The notes beneath the pieces were generated by a model. It made no database searches and was not told the DNA's origin. It saw nothing but the letters and a program-made list of their open reading frames with translations. From the NCBI GenBank assembly GCA_026119935.1, contig JALRMH010000001.1, forward strand, positions 2,542,001 through 2,606,000: DNA of 64,000 nt, given 5' to 3'. The position numbers were made by a program, and so were the translations under genes. The stretch is from Endothia cerciana (lineage: Eukaryota; Ascomycota; Sordariomycetes; Diaporthales; Cryphonectriaceae). Shown here in pieces: positions 34,001 to 46,439 of this stretch (positions are counted from its first letter, which is position 1; each line of letters opens with the position of its first letter).

Positions 34001-37000
34001 TCTTTTTGGTTGGCTTCACAGTCCCAATGGGATATCTAAGCGCTATATTTAGCCAATCTCTGTTTTAATAATGACTTTCGATTTTGGGATAATCATTGTC
34101 GTTCTTTGGACAGTAGCTAACTTGACACTTTGCCAGGCCATGCGCGCCATCGGCACAGAGTATCGTGCCCTGCTGGGTGATCTGGAGTCGGGCAAGGCAT
34201 TGGACGCAACAGGCCCTCATTTGCCGGCGATTGTCATGGTGAGCTCTGTTACCGGCAACCCTGTCGCCGCAAAGCTACTGGCAATCCCGGACTACTGGGT
34301 TGACAACCTTGTGTCACCTGTACGCTTTGCGGACGCCGTGCAGCGCCTCATTGGCAAGGCCCCAGGTCTGCCGCTCGCTTTGGGGACAGGTGAAATCAAA
34401 GACTTGGTTGAAATTGGCCCACATCCAGCCCTACGCAGGCCACTGAAGGACACCGTCCCTTCAGTCCGTCACCATGCTATTCTGGAATGGTCGAAACCAG
34501 ACGTACAGACTGTCCTCTCGGTCATCGGTTCCTTGTTTTGTTATGGACACTCGCTATTGGTGACAGCTGCAAACAGCCAGGTGAGTGGCAAACTTCCATG
34601 GCTCATCGACTGCCCTCCATACTCTTTTGACCACAATCGACGCTACTGGAGCGAGTCTCGAATCTCCAGAGACTACCGACAGAGGAAGCCCGCACCTGGG
34701 TATCTCCTCGGACGTCGTGCTCAGGACTGGAATGAACTTCGACCGAGATGGAGGAACTGGCTGAGCATCGAGACACACCCATGGCTCGGTGATCATTGTG
34801 TGGGTATTTCCATGTTCTTATTGCTACAAATACTAATTCTTTCCCTTATGTTCTCCCTATTATCTTTTACGGTGTGCCTACAGTGGCTTAACAAGTCTTT
34901 GATGTTTCCTCGATAGGTCGACGGTGTGGCTGTATGTCCAGGCACAGGTATGGTTGTGATGGCAATCGAGGCCGTGCAACAGATGGCGACCGACGAGGAC
35001 CGCGTCATAGCCGCCTACCTGGTCAAAGAAGCCCACTTCTTGTCACCCATCGTCATTGGAGAGAGTTCCCAAGATTCGACAGAAACCGAACTTCATGTCC
35101 TGCCCACAGGAAGCGGAGAAGAGAAGGACACCACCTGGTACGAGACAAGGATCTTCTCCTATCGTGACAACGGCTGGGCAGAATGCTTCCATGCGAACAT
35201 TCGTGTCCAGTTCGAGCCCAAGTCAACGGATGCCGTCGACGGCGGCCGCAAGCAACGCCTAGCAAATGAGAGAATTCGGCAACGTGTGAAACAGGCAGCC
35301 TCGGCCTGCAAGAAAACGCTACGCCCAGACAGCTTCTATTCGTTCAACCAGGAACACATTGGACTTCACTTCAAGTCTTCATTTCAGAACCTCACGAAGC
35401 TTGATTGGGACGGCCATGGCACTTTTTCTGCACGCGTCAACATTGCCTCGGCATCACAGCACTATCGAATACTTAACAGTCCCGTCCATCCCGCCGTCCT
35501 GGATTCCTGTGTACAGCCAAATCTCGCCCAGATCTCGAGAGGCTTGTCCCGCACGACATGCCCGACCATGATGGCACACAGTGTGGCAAATATGTGGATT
35601 TCAGCCAAGGTCTGGGATAGGGCCACAGACTCGGTGCACCTGGGCAGCTTTGCCAAGGACGTCAACGGCAAGACGGGACAACTCGAGGCCTCAGCCTACG
35701 GCACAGCCGATGACGGTTCCCCCTTATTTTCCGTTGAGAAGGTCGTCATGGCCGAGGTTTCGCGGCCTGGCGCGTTGATGGACGAGCAAGCAGGCAAATC
35801 TCTCTATCAGATTGCGTGGAAGCCACAGCTGAGCTCGCTGCACGGCAAGGCACTGCAGCAGTATTTCGATGCCACCGGTTCGGGCGCCCCCGACGAAGCC
35901 ACTTTGGCCACTCTGGTGCCAAAGATGGAGCTCGCAATGCGGACAGCGGCACGCAAAGCATTGCGAGAAGTGGCGCCTGCGGATCGCCAACGAGCACCCG
36001 CTCACATGCAAAGGTATGCCGCCTTGCTGGAGCAGCGCTATGTCATCCAAGGTCACGGGGACGAGGGGGATCTCACTAGCGAGGAGCTTGATCGCTGTCT
36101 TGATGAGTGCGAGGCAGCTGAGCCCGGTTTCCACATGTTTCCTCTTATTGCGCGTGCCTTGCCATCTCTTTTCCGTGGTGAGACGGACCCCTTGGAGTTG
36201 CTATTCAATAGCAATGCTGCCGAGAAGTTCTACGCCTATCTTTCTCGCACATACGTGCGTGATCGCCGCCTCTTCGAGTTCATTGGCTTGGCAGCCCATG
36301 AGCGCCCCGCCCTACGCATCATCGAGGTCGGTGCGGGCACAGGTGCAATGTCGCGGCCGGTCATGGCCTCGGTGCGAGGCTTCGAGGAGAAGATGGGCCG
36401 GGCGTGCTTCTACGAGTTCATGTATACCGACATCTCCCCAGCCTTCTTCGAGGCAGCACGCACTGAGTTCGCCGAGTTCGAGGGCAGGATGTTTTTCAAG
36501 ACGCTAGATCTTGAGCGAGATGTTGGCTCGCAGGGCTTCGAGGTCGGGAGCTATGACATGGCCATTGCTACGAATGTGTTCCATGCAACTTCAAATCTGG
36601 AGCAGACTCTGAGCAATGCACGCAAGCTGCTCAGGCCAGGTGGGCACCTAGTGTTCCAGGAAGGCGTTGTGCCGAACTCTGCGTGTTTTAATGTGGGATT
36701 TGGCTGTCTTGAAGGTTGGCTTTTGGGCGCCGAGAAGTGGCGCCAACAAGGCCCGCTGGCAACTGAGCAGCAGTGGGACGAGGTTCTACGCGCGACAGGG
36801 TTTTCGGGTATCGATGCCAGCCTCTGGGACTACCAAAGCGATGCGTGCCATATGTGTAGCACTATCTTTTCGGAAGCCATACCACCAGCCTCGGGATCAA
36901 GCATCAACGCGCAGGACGAAGCCAAGACATGGCTGCTCACCGACCCCGACTCACATATGCAATATTTACTGGCGTCTGAGCTAGGCCATTGCATCCAACG

Positions 37001-39756
37001 CACGGAAGTGGTCCATCTCACCGGCGTATCCAACAGCGACTGGGTTGTATCTCCTAAAGATGTCGTTATTTCCCTCCTTGAAGTCGGTTCGTCATTTCTC
37101 GCATCCGTGTCTAAAGCAGACTTTGCAGAACTGAAAGCGCTCTTTGCCCGCATGGAGAACTTGCTATGGGTGACGGCACCGCAGCATGATGCCGATCCGC
37201 ACTACGCCCTTGCTCTGGGGTTTTTGCGCACGATTCGCTCCGAAGAAGGAGGCAAGCACATAGTGACACTCGCCTTTCAGTCGTCATTCAAGGGCGATAG
37301 TGAGGCTCGCTTTGTGTCAGAGCTTCGTCAACGTTGTTTTGCGGAGCAGCCACCATGTTCCGAGGAGGAATTCGTCGTCTGTGAAGAACAGCTCACTATT
37401 GGACGCCTTGAGCGCGCGGTCAATCTCCAAGACAAACAGTTGGCTCGTATACACCCACAAGAGCGAGAGGAACCTTGGCAACGCGGTCCGCGGCTGGCAC
37501 TCGATGTTGGTACGCCCGGGCTGCTGGACACGATGCGCTTTGTCGAGGACACAACGCCTCCGAGCCTTGGCGCTAACGAGGTAGAGATTGAGGCGACAGC
37601 TTGGGGGGTGGGCTTCCGCGACATACTGATCGCTCTCGGCCGCCTCAGTGCGGACGAGGAAATAGGCCTCGAGTGTGCGGGAACGGTAGTGCGCGTCGGA
37701 GCAGGTTGTTCCGACTTTCAAACCGGCGATCGAGTGCTCACGACTGTGCCGGGTTGCATGCGCAGTCACCCTCGGGCACCTGCGCAGCTTGTGTACAGGA
37801 TTCCTGATGGGTTATCATTCAACGAAGCAGTTGCTGTCCTTGTTCCGGGAATGACGGCTTACCATTCTCTGGTCAATGTCGCGCGTGTACGTCCGGGAGA
37901 TAAGGTGCTCATCCACGCGGCGGCTGGGGCGACTGGGCAAATGATGGTGGCCATTGCCCAGATGCTTGGCGCCGAGGTGTTTGCGACTGTGGGCTCCAGC
38001 GAGAAGAAGGACCTCCTTATTGAACGCTTCAAGGTTTCGACGGAGCACATCTTCTACAGTCGCAACACGTCCTTCGCTCCGGGCATCATGCGCGTGACCG
38101 AGGGATCCGGTGTTGACGTCGTTGTCAATTCCTTATCCGGCGAAAGCTTACGAGCGAGCTGGGAATGCGTTGCGCCTTATGGCCACTTCATCGAGATCGG
38201 CAAGGCGGATATTCGAGCCAACTCGTCTCTGCCTATGTCCGGCTTCGCCAAAAATATCAACTTCACGGCTGTGGACGTGCTTCACATTGCTCAAACGGAC
38301 CATCAGCTTACACGCCAGTTGGCCGAGAAGGCCATCGCTCTGGTCGCGGGTGGGAACATTGGCGGCCCGGCGCCTTTGCAGCTGTTTGGAGCATCCCGAG
38401 TTGAGCAAGCGTTCCGGCTTATGCAGAGTGGGACAAACACGGGCCGCATCGTCATCACTTTGTCTCCGGAGGAGGTTGTCCCGGTAAGTCAAACAAAATT
38501 CCGCGATGTGTCGGGTAGGAGACTAAATACTTTGGACAGAGATATACGACCCTCAAGAGTAACTGGAGCTTTGGCCCAGGTGCTTCATACCTCGTCGCAG
38601 GCGGTCTCGGGGGCATAGGCAAGGCCATCCTTGGATGGATGGTGTCCAAGGGTGCCCGGCATTTGATTGTCCCCTCACGCTCGGGACCCTCTTCTCAACT
38701 GGCTGCCGAATTCCTCGCTGAACTCACCAGCCGAGGCGTCCAAGTGGTGGCACCGTGTTGCGATGTGTCCTCATCCACTGATCTGGCGGCCGTATTACAA
38801 GAGTGTGCGACCACGATGCCTCCGGTCAGGGGTTGCATCAACGCTGCGATGGTCCTCCATGTATGCTCAAGCCCCTGTCCCCAACCCATCTCAGTCTGAA
38901 GCTTATAACTTGTCAGGATGCCATTTTCGAAAACATGACCCACAGTCAATGGTCCCTCAACATCCAGTCCAAGGTGCACACGAGTTGGAACCTCCACCAG
39001 CTTCTGCCCAAGGACATGGGTTTCTTCATTCTGCTGTCCTCTGTGATGGGCATATACGCAAACCCGTCGCAGAGCAACTATGCAGCGGGCTGTGTGTTCC
39101 AAGACACCCTCGCACGCTCCCGCTCAGCCCAAGGCCTCCGAGGATCCGTTTCTCTCGACATCGGCTACATGCGGTCCGTTGGCTACGTGGCCCAGCGCAG
39201 TGCAGATAGCCAGGTAATCCGGGCCAACGCACGCAAGCTGGTCCCCATCGAAACAGAGGAGTTCCTCGAGATCCTTGACCACTACTGCGACCCAGCACTG
39301 CCACCCCTTGACGAGACGCACAGCCAGCTGCTCATCGGCGCCCGCACCGCCGGGGACTACACGGCGCGCGGCGAAGAGCCCGTGCCGGCGACACTGCGTC
39401 CCCTCTTTGCGGGCTTCAACAATTCCCGGCACCAGGACGCCAGCCGCAACCGCGCTGACGTCTCTGAGGAGGCGGACCCTTCGCTGCTGTTCCAGCAGGC
39501 GGGCAGCGCGGAGGAGCGTCAAGCCGTCGTTACTGCAGCCCTGAGAGCCAAGGTGGCACGGGCGCTGGGCGTCACCGTGGAGGACGTGGATGCGGAGAAG
39601 ACGTTGGCGGACTACGGGACAGACTCGCTCATGGCTGTCGAGCTGCGGAGCTGGATGCGGAAGGACTTTGGGGCCGACGTCACGGTGTTTGACATGATGG
39701 GTGGGAAGTCGATTAAGGTTGTAGGCGAATTGGTTGTTGGGAAGGTTGGGGCTTGA
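31006..39756 (+). CDS. Highly reducing type I polyketide synthase (KS-AT-DH-MT-ER-KR-ACP), possibly frame-damaged
   Basis: Thirteen exons by my reading: 31006-31210, 31274-31418, 31484-31752, 31852-32194, 32268-32278, 32359-32438, 32498-32654, 32708-33396, 33506-33978, 34137-34799, 34917-38483, 38540-38860, 38917-39756; roughly 2,540 residues. Active-site signs: KS Cys in [10 protein letters not shown] His in EAHGTGT (split by the 11-nt exon) and [10 protein letters not shown] Ser in [13 protein letters not shown] His in [12 protein letters not shown] and Asp in [11 protein letters not shown]-methyltransferase SAM loop [10 protein letters not shown] nucleotide loop [11 protein letters not shown] loop [11 protein letters not shown] with SNYAAG; ACP Ser in [15 protein letters not shown]. 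No thioesterase or release domain. It would build a reduced, C-methylated chain. Three spots break the expected frame: between the ATG and 31028, near 32880, and at the 33396/33506 splice. Hence it may be a pseudogene, use unusual splicing or contain assembly errors. Confidence 0.85.
32268..32278 (+). other. 11-nt microexon in the PKS
   Basis: The 11 bases here are needed to read HGTGT in the KS histidine motif. They are flanked by introns 32195-32267 (73 nt) and 32279-32358 (80 nt), each with GT...AG ends, and the phases add up only if this exon is kept. The donor GTTCGT of the first intron is weak. Confidence 0.65.
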
Positions 39757-42700
39757 GGCGGTTTCCTTCTATCCCTTCTCTGCCAGCTTTCCTTTGCCTC
39801 TCCGACTTACTTTCCTCCGTGGCTTCTTCTGCGTACTTCACGCCTTACTTGAGAAAACATCGACTTCAACTCCGATCTTTTACAATATCTAGGCGCAGCG
39901 CCTAGCTACTCCTTTCTATAGCCGTCAGATATAAGTTACGAGAAAGTATAAATGAAAGACTCCAGCCAAGATTAATGAACAACAATCTTCCAGAGACACA
40001 CGAATTGGGTCTCTCATTTCCTCTCTAGACGCCTGCTATTGAGTTGCAATGCAGGACTAAAACCCCTCAAAAGTCTTTACCAAACGCACCCTTGGACGTC
40101 TCTTCCTCTACCCGAGATCCTTGCCACCTTGCTGCTGCGCCGGCTTGTACTCATATGGATTTGAAGGCCCGCTCGCGTTCGTGCTCGGCTCCATCGCCGG
40201 CTTCTTTTCCTTCCTAGGGTCTCGCACTTCCCGCTGCAGTCCCTGGCGGTCGCTATTTATTCAGACAGGCTTATTTCACTCTAGGTGCGCCGTGAAAGGC
40301 CTACCACCACCAGGAGCATTGTCTCCTGATCCTGATGACATGGGTTTTTTGGTTTATACTGGGCTGAGAGGCTTAATGGTGGTTTCTGAGCCGGTGTAGA
40401 TAAAGACGGGATTCTTCTGCTTCGTGAGGTCTGGGTGCTCTTACTGTGTCGTGGAAATAATAGTTAGAAAGAAAAGAAAGAGCGAATGGAGCAGGGCTTG
40501 AGAGCTTCATATACCTACGGTCAACATTTGCGGCTGGACCCGAAGTGGGGCAAAGACTTACTCGACCTAGAGATCCCAAACACGTTATCTTTGAGCCGCT
40601 GTTTTCTGTCCAGCCTTAGAGGCGTATGCATCAAGCCGTTAGTTAGCATATCCGTCAACCACGCCTTGCAGCCGTGCCCGACGATGGCTAGGCTCTGGCT
40701 GAGGCGTGATGATCATTTTAAGTGACTGGCTGAGACGTGATGTCCAGAATATGCCTTGCGTGTGTGTGTATGTCTGTGTGCTCAGGTGGGTGCGTCCATG
40801 TGTAGCCGAACAAAGTTTATAAAGTATGTATTAGGAAGAGATAGTCAGAGCGAAGTGGAGAGAGATATGAAGATGCAACGCCCATCTTATGCTGCACCCG
40901 AGCGGCTGGTCTGGCAGTGCTTTAACACCCGTGTGCCTTGGGTTCGCTCTGGAGTACATGATACCAGGCTGGTTCGCGTGAACGCGATCATATCGGTTCG
41001 AGGGCACAAATAAAAGTTTAAAATTGGTTGCCGATTTCCCGAGCCGCAAGGTTTCATCCCTCTGGACGGAATAAGGTTTAGGATGACGACCTTGACGGCC
41101 AATCGTGGCTGTACAGATACAGAACCGAGTTACAAAGATACGGGTTCCACCCCAGTATTGACAGAGTAAGAATTTATAACTTTAGATATATAGAGGCTTT
41201 CCACCCGGTGAGAAGTGACGTATTCATTTAGCAGGCTTCCCCTCTAAGGAAATACTTACTTTAGGTGCAGCTCTACGGGATTCTGGGCGCTGTGATCCTC
41301 ATACCGGAGCCGTGCTCAGAACAGCCCTCGCTGGCGCAGATGGAGCCGAGATGGATACGACGACGGCAACCAAGACGATCTAATCGGCTCTCATTAACGA
41401 CAGCAATGTCGGAGTGGACAGGCAAAGAGATGTTTGAACCAGCCGCCAGGCCCTATTCTGCCACACAGCGGGACGGGGACGTTGGCCTGTTGGGCGTTTC
41501 CCAGGAGTTCACCTCTGCCTACGATGAGTGGGATTCGGGGATTATGTTCTTGATCTTTGTATACTGAATAAGGACGCCATTGGCGAGTTGGACTATCTCA
41601 TTGTCGGGACATCCCTCGTGAGTCAAGCAGAAATCAGCCCACGGCTTTGCCTTTGCCACCGCTTGGAATAGCATCGGAATAGAGATATGCTTTCCTCGGA
41701 CAACAGCGTGCTGAGGTCAACTTTGGAACGCAAGCCCATTTGATACGCTTCGAAACATCCCATGTAGCTCTCAGACCGTCAGCAAGAAGACAGTTCTACA
41801 TAGCACAACGCAATATAAGAACGCTATAGTATATGAATACTTGTTGTGCCGATGACAGCTAAATTGATGACCGTGGTGCCCATATTCTCAACAGGTGGCC
41901 TCATGCAGCGAGCCACTCGACTTGTCATTACCTGCACTCGATGAACGTCTAGATCCCTTTAGCTTGTCTTGCACCATGAATTTCCTTTTTAGCGCGTCGA
42001 TTACATTGCTTAGGCTTGAGATCTGCGCGTGGTGTTCTGTTGCCTAGATGTAATTATCTGTGCCAGGTTTAGCGTGACACATATAGTCTTACACCAACAT
42101 TGGGTCCTCTCCTTGCATGTGCTATTCTCCACTAAATATAAGGCTTCTGCAGTCGCAAAATAGCGCTCGATAGCCCACCAGCATCATAGGACGTCATGAC
42201 TAAGGATAATTTCAAATTCAAGCAGACAGTAGTATCCCTGCCATGAGAGACTTCCAGCACTGACTTGCGGCAATCCGAGATATTCCGCACACCGGGTTCT
42301 ACGGTGCTTCGATCCAACCATTAATACCTTAGCTCGAGTCAGCGGCGGATTTCGCTAGGGTTAGTCTCCCTATCAGGAGCTCACAGACATGGTTGGTCTA
42401 CGCAGGAAGTCCTATACGCGGAACTTCATTCAGGAATTGCTCCTGTAGACGAGGCTGGCGTATACTACAGCGAACTTTCATGAGCTTTCGAAGATATTAA
42501 TATTGAATAGTTACGACGACTAGTGGCTGAGGTAGTTCCTGCCTAGTTTATCTAGGTAGTCAATGGCTGTAGAACGATCTATTACCTGGAGGAGTTTAGC
42601 TGTGGGAGCTTGAGCGTAGGAGCTCACGTACGATCACTTAGCGTAGAACTACCTATGCGGGAGTCCGGCATGAAGCTGCTGTGCATCACCTATAAAGCCA

Positions 42701-42888
42701 ACCTCATACGCCTACCTCACAAAATTCCCAGTTTTTTCTCCCTTCTCTTGGAACACCACATCCTCGAGTCGAACTCCAACTTTCACACTGTCCGCAGCTC
42801 TCTAGTCCTTGACTTGTTCTGATTACCCTTTTACGGCATTCTACAACATACATATAGAAGCTACTTCTCACGTCGCAGCTCCTGCACG
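39757..42888. other. Gene-poor region downstream of the PKS
   Basis: No convincing gene in about 3.1 kb. Short frames at 40121-40399, 40486-40725 and 41265-41567 show no known motif. Near 40693-40745 a block of about 20 nt (CTGGCTGAGGCGTGATG) is repeated once with changes. 41600-42600 is AT-richer and looks decayed. Confidence 0.5.
42691..42697 (+). promoter_or_regulatory. TATA box of the small secreted protein gene
   Basis: TATAAAG about 195 nt upstream of the ATG at 42889, followed by a pyrimidine-rich leader. Spacing and sequence are typical for an expressed fungal gene. Confidence 0.45.
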
Positions 42889-43452
42889 ATGCTCTCGAAA
42901 GCCAAGACCATGCTGGTAGCCCTTCTCTTGGCCTACCGCGCTCTGGCTGCGCCTGTCACCAATGATCAACAAAGCCAGATCCAGTCAGTCATTGACGCAC
43001 TCAAGGTCCAAATGACTGGCATCAACATCACCTCTTCGATTCCCGACAACATCGAGGCTGCTCTTAGACTAAATGGTGCACTTGATGCTGAGCACATCGC
43101 GTTGCTCAATCAGAAGATCGAAGTAAGTGGATAGCAACCTTGGATCTATTCTCCTTGCGGCCTAGGATCCATCCGAGTTCGCGTCTTGCAGGACATGCTG
43201 ACGAATGCTTCCTCTCAGAACATGACGGCTGCCGTGGGCTTTGACAGCGACTCCATTGCCGCGGGGACTATTGAATATCTCGCTGCTGAGGGCGCCTTCA
43301 ATGAGCCTGACCAACAGGTGATGGAGGACAAGCTTGTAAACCTCACAACCGACGTTATCAACAACGTCCTGGCCCAGGGAAGCGATGCGGTGAAACGCGA
43401 CTGCCCGGGTGGAAGTAAAGTGCGTCTCTGCGGAGGCTGCGTGATCCTCTAG
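42889..43452 (+). CDS. Small secreted protein with a C-terminal Kex2 site and Cys-rich CVIL tail
   Basis: Exon 1 42889-43122, intron 43123-43191 (GTAAGT...TTGCAG, phase 0), exon 2 43192-43452; 164 residues. A signal peptide (LVALLLAYRALA, cleavage near residue 21) is followed by an acidic helical body with NITSS and NLTTD-type N-glycosylation sequons. A dibasic KR (residues 146-147) then precedes the last 17 residues, DCPGGSKVRLCGGCVIL, which hold all three cysteines. The terminal CVIL fits a CaaX box. Kex2 release of a terminal peptide, or a hybrid-type pheromone-like precursor, are possible readings; a plain effector-like protein is the fallback. I recognise no named family. Confidence 0.75.
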
Positions 43453-44358
43453 GATATATCGCTCCCCTGAATAAGATGCCAGATTCTGCGCCTTCGAGGT
43501 AAGACGGATTTGTCTACACTCCACAGCCCGCTCAGTCCATTTCAACACAACTCCCTTCTCTCAAGATATGCCCCTTCACCTTCGTGCTTTTCGCCATCGC
43601 CGCTCTTAGCGATCGTACGCTTGAGGCGGTAAGAATTACCGTTTCCCTCTACTCTTTTCTTTTTACACCGTCCGTTAGGATCAGCTATGTTAACGCCGCA
43701 ATTCGAGCAGGCCGTTGCTACACTTGGCACCAGCTCCAGAGGCCGATGGCAACGATGACTGCATCATCATCATCATTACCTCAAGTTTTGCCTCCTCGAG
43801 AGCGGAAGTATTGATGAAGACCCCTACAACTCTGCAAAAGCGCTGGCTACGAGGCCTGCATTAAACACCACGTTTGTACCAACGAACCCGTGAAAGTGGG
43901 GGGCTTAGCTTTGCGGATCAGACGACTACACTAAGCAGGAAGAATAGATAGTGCTGAAGGAGTGTAGTGCGAGCAAGGTACACTTAGTTTCGAGTTTTAA
44001 TGCCCGATACTGTCGTACTATGATACACGACTTTTGATCTCACCCCACCACTCTCAGGAACCGGACTGCAGTTAGACTTCTCATCCAAGTAGATTTGTAA
44101 TTACTACCCAGGTAGGAACAAAAGGGTTTCGCCACATGCAATGCCGCCCTGGCATGTACGCAGTCGGTTTGAGGGGAAACTTCAAGGAGCTATTACTGCA
44201 TAAGCGGGCTTATAGCTTCTCGTCGAACCGATAAAGCACCAGGATTTATATCCTGAAAGGAGTCCCTTGCTGTATACTGCTATTTCTTGTTACCCTAAGG
44301 TCAAGGTCAAGAGCGTGAATTTGCCTCACCCTGAATTCATTTCCACTATGTAGTGCGC
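43453..44358. other. Intergenic stretch with a possible dead secreted-protein gene
   Basis: No intact gene. 43567-43630 resembles a signal peptide plus splice donor but lacks an ATG (see the separate entry). The remainder, 43870-44358, is AT-richer with no coding-like frame. Confidence 0.4.
43560..43815 (+). pseudogene. Possible start-less small secreted protein gene
   Basis: One frame reads KICPFTFVLFAIAALS then DRTLEA, a signal-peptide-like segment, directly followed by a donor-like GTAAGA and an intron-like pyrimidine run. Where a start would be expected there is ATA rather than ATG. Downstream frames are short. This could be a decayed neighbour of the secreted protein gene just before it, but the evidence is weak. 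Confidence 0.25.
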
Positions 44359-45523
44359 TCAAGACAAGAAGCCCCCCATGATAGCACAGTATGCACACAC
44401 AAGCACAATCCGGTGTTCCTCGTCTCTACCCTCCGCTATAAACAGAACACTGACTACAAAACACATGACTGAGACCAGAGACGCTCGGAGCCCACGGTTT
44501 GCTTCATAATACGACATCAATGGGAGTGGCAGGATAACGAACACACAAACACCTGCGAGAAGCACGATACCAAAAATACGAGATAGCAGCTTGTCGTTGA
44601 TTTTTTTTATGAACAACCTCTTTGAACTTTGCTCATTGCTAAGTTTCTTCTAATTTCATGTCAGTATTATATTTAAATAGCGGTCCTTGTTGCGCTTATA
44701 GGCCAGTCCTTTTTTTTCTCACACACCTTAATGAAGAGAAGCATATCCAGAAGCTTGTCTGGTGCAATTTCGTTGACGAATCTCTCGATCGGACCTCTCC
44801 TAGGCCCGATGACGCGGAAATTGTCGACATCTTCATCGCTGTAGAAGCCAGTCTGGGCTTTGAAGATCTCCTTCAACCAACGCCGTAAGCCCCTGAGATT
44901 AGACTCATGGGGAGATTGGCAATCCATGATTGTCTTGTATCTGGTGATTCCAGCATCTACAAGCACCAGCCCATGAGTCAGCATAGAAGGGAACGGTTTC
45001 TCAGAGAGTCTCTGAATTCCTACCGTATTCGATCAGCTTGGTGTCGATCCTCCTGGCAAGCGCCAACCATCGCTGGCGATAAACGTTATTCCTTGGTAAA
45101 TTGTGCAGCTTAATGTTAAATTTTCCCTCAGCCTCCTTTTCGAGCCGCTTCATGCTGCGACTGATATGGGCAATCTTCTCCATTCTGAGCTCAAGTATGA
45201 GCGACCTCTCTTCAAGAAAGGCGGGATAGATGTTGTAACGAGGGTCGTAGGATTTTAGCCCGGCTAGGCCAGTCCGCCCGGAGTACTGCGCTGCAAGGCT
45301 ATGAGGAACTATTGCTGGATAAATTGTTCCGAAATTTTAACTTACCAAGGTCATCATCCTCCACCGTTTGGCACATGCCGCTTCTCGTTGACTGAGGTGG
45401 CAAGCCTTCCGAATGAGAGGTACTTTCGAGTTGCTCTTCGGCGGTTGGGGCAGAAGCACCTGGCCGGCTTCTGGAAGCCTCGCCCCTTTCCATTGTGTCG
45501 AGTTCTACAGCAGCTTGCGACAT
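44359..45523 (-). CDS. DUF6594-family membrane protein
   Basis: Four exons: 45346-45523, 45024-45290, 44727-44956, 44359-44649, with introns of 55, 67 and 77 nt whose phases all agree; 321 residues. The N-terminus is polar. The middle has GLAGLKSYDPRYNIYPAFLE and a helical RMEKIAHISRSMKRLEKEAE. The C-terminus starts KKINDKLLSRIFGIVLLAG and holds three hydrophobic segments (LLSRIFGIVLLAGVCVFVIL, LRASLVSVMCFVVSVLFIA, HRIVLVCAYCAIMGG). This layout, with the disordered leader, helical body and C-terminal membrane helices, is that of the fungal DUF6594 proteins, often found near HET genes and of unknown function. Extra 5' exons beyond 45523 are possible because good donor sites lie there. Confidence 0.75.
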
Positions 45524-45529
45524 CTTTGA

Positions 45530-46160
45530 AGAGGACTACCTGTTCGCAGATGGAGCAGACATAGTTGGAAACTCACCCCTTGCTTGCGCGGTCTGGTTCT
45601 GATATATCATGTGTCAGGCTCGGAGGCTGCGCGGCGTCCACACCGCAACAACGGCCTACTACTTTATGTTGTGCTGCGCGAATGCGTCACACACCTTCTC
45701 AGTTTGCCTTATTTGAATGAGGCAGAAACTTTGAAGAACTCACCGCTACCTTGAGGAGGCCATGGCCTACAAATGATCACCCACGAGCCCGTCAGATACA
45801 TACAAATATGCGTGCTAACTGGTAAATGAATCGCCGAGGATAAGTACCCCGCTATATGGACAAAGTAGCGGTGGTAGTCCTTGATACCGACACTATGGTA
45901 CCTGACCCTCCAAGAGATGCCGTGTCTTCGCCTCAGTGGCCGAATTGCGCCGTCTTGGAGGGCATATGATGACATGTACGCCCGCCCGCCCCCAAGATTT
46001 CCAGGTATGCGGCAGACTTGAGCTCCATTGGGCGTAGTCCCCAGATGACCACTTGGCCTGTGTATATCGGGCTTGTTCCACTTTTGATGTCGTGCTGTAC
46101 GATGCCGAGCCAAGCCGCTGGGAGCCGATTGGTGGTGTGGAGTTGCGACAACAGTGTTGT
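45530..46160 (-). other. Unresolved coding-like segment with splice donors
   Basis: On the minus strand a frame ending near 45709 reads HGISWRVRYHSVGIKDYHRY and other segments rich in hydrophobic residues, and GTGAGT-type donors occur at about 45733 and 45573. They could be 5' exons of the DUF6594 gene or a separate broken gene. I could not assemble a consistent model. Confidence 0.25.
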
Positions 46161-46439
46161 TCTTAATACTTACATATAATCAAAGCAAAGTCAAAAATTA
46201 TAAAGAACAGCGTGTCTTAGGGGAGAGGGAAAGGATCTCGAATTATGAGTGCTGTTATGCTGTGGTCCCATGTATGAGTAGCAACATGTTCCGGATCGAA
46301 GTCATCAACATGGTAAGCCCCCGTCATGTCCTATTTTATCTTCTTCCCTCTCTTCCCAACACAGACATTCTGTTGCTGCCAAATCTGTATGTCTGATCAG
46401 CTGATATGACGGCATGAATAGGATCGCAAGACACTTACC

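Noticed and set aside
41540..41620. Short stretch LDYLIVGTSL resembling the start of Rab GDI/escort proteins
   Set aside because: Only ten residues match, stops follow at once and no further motif appears.
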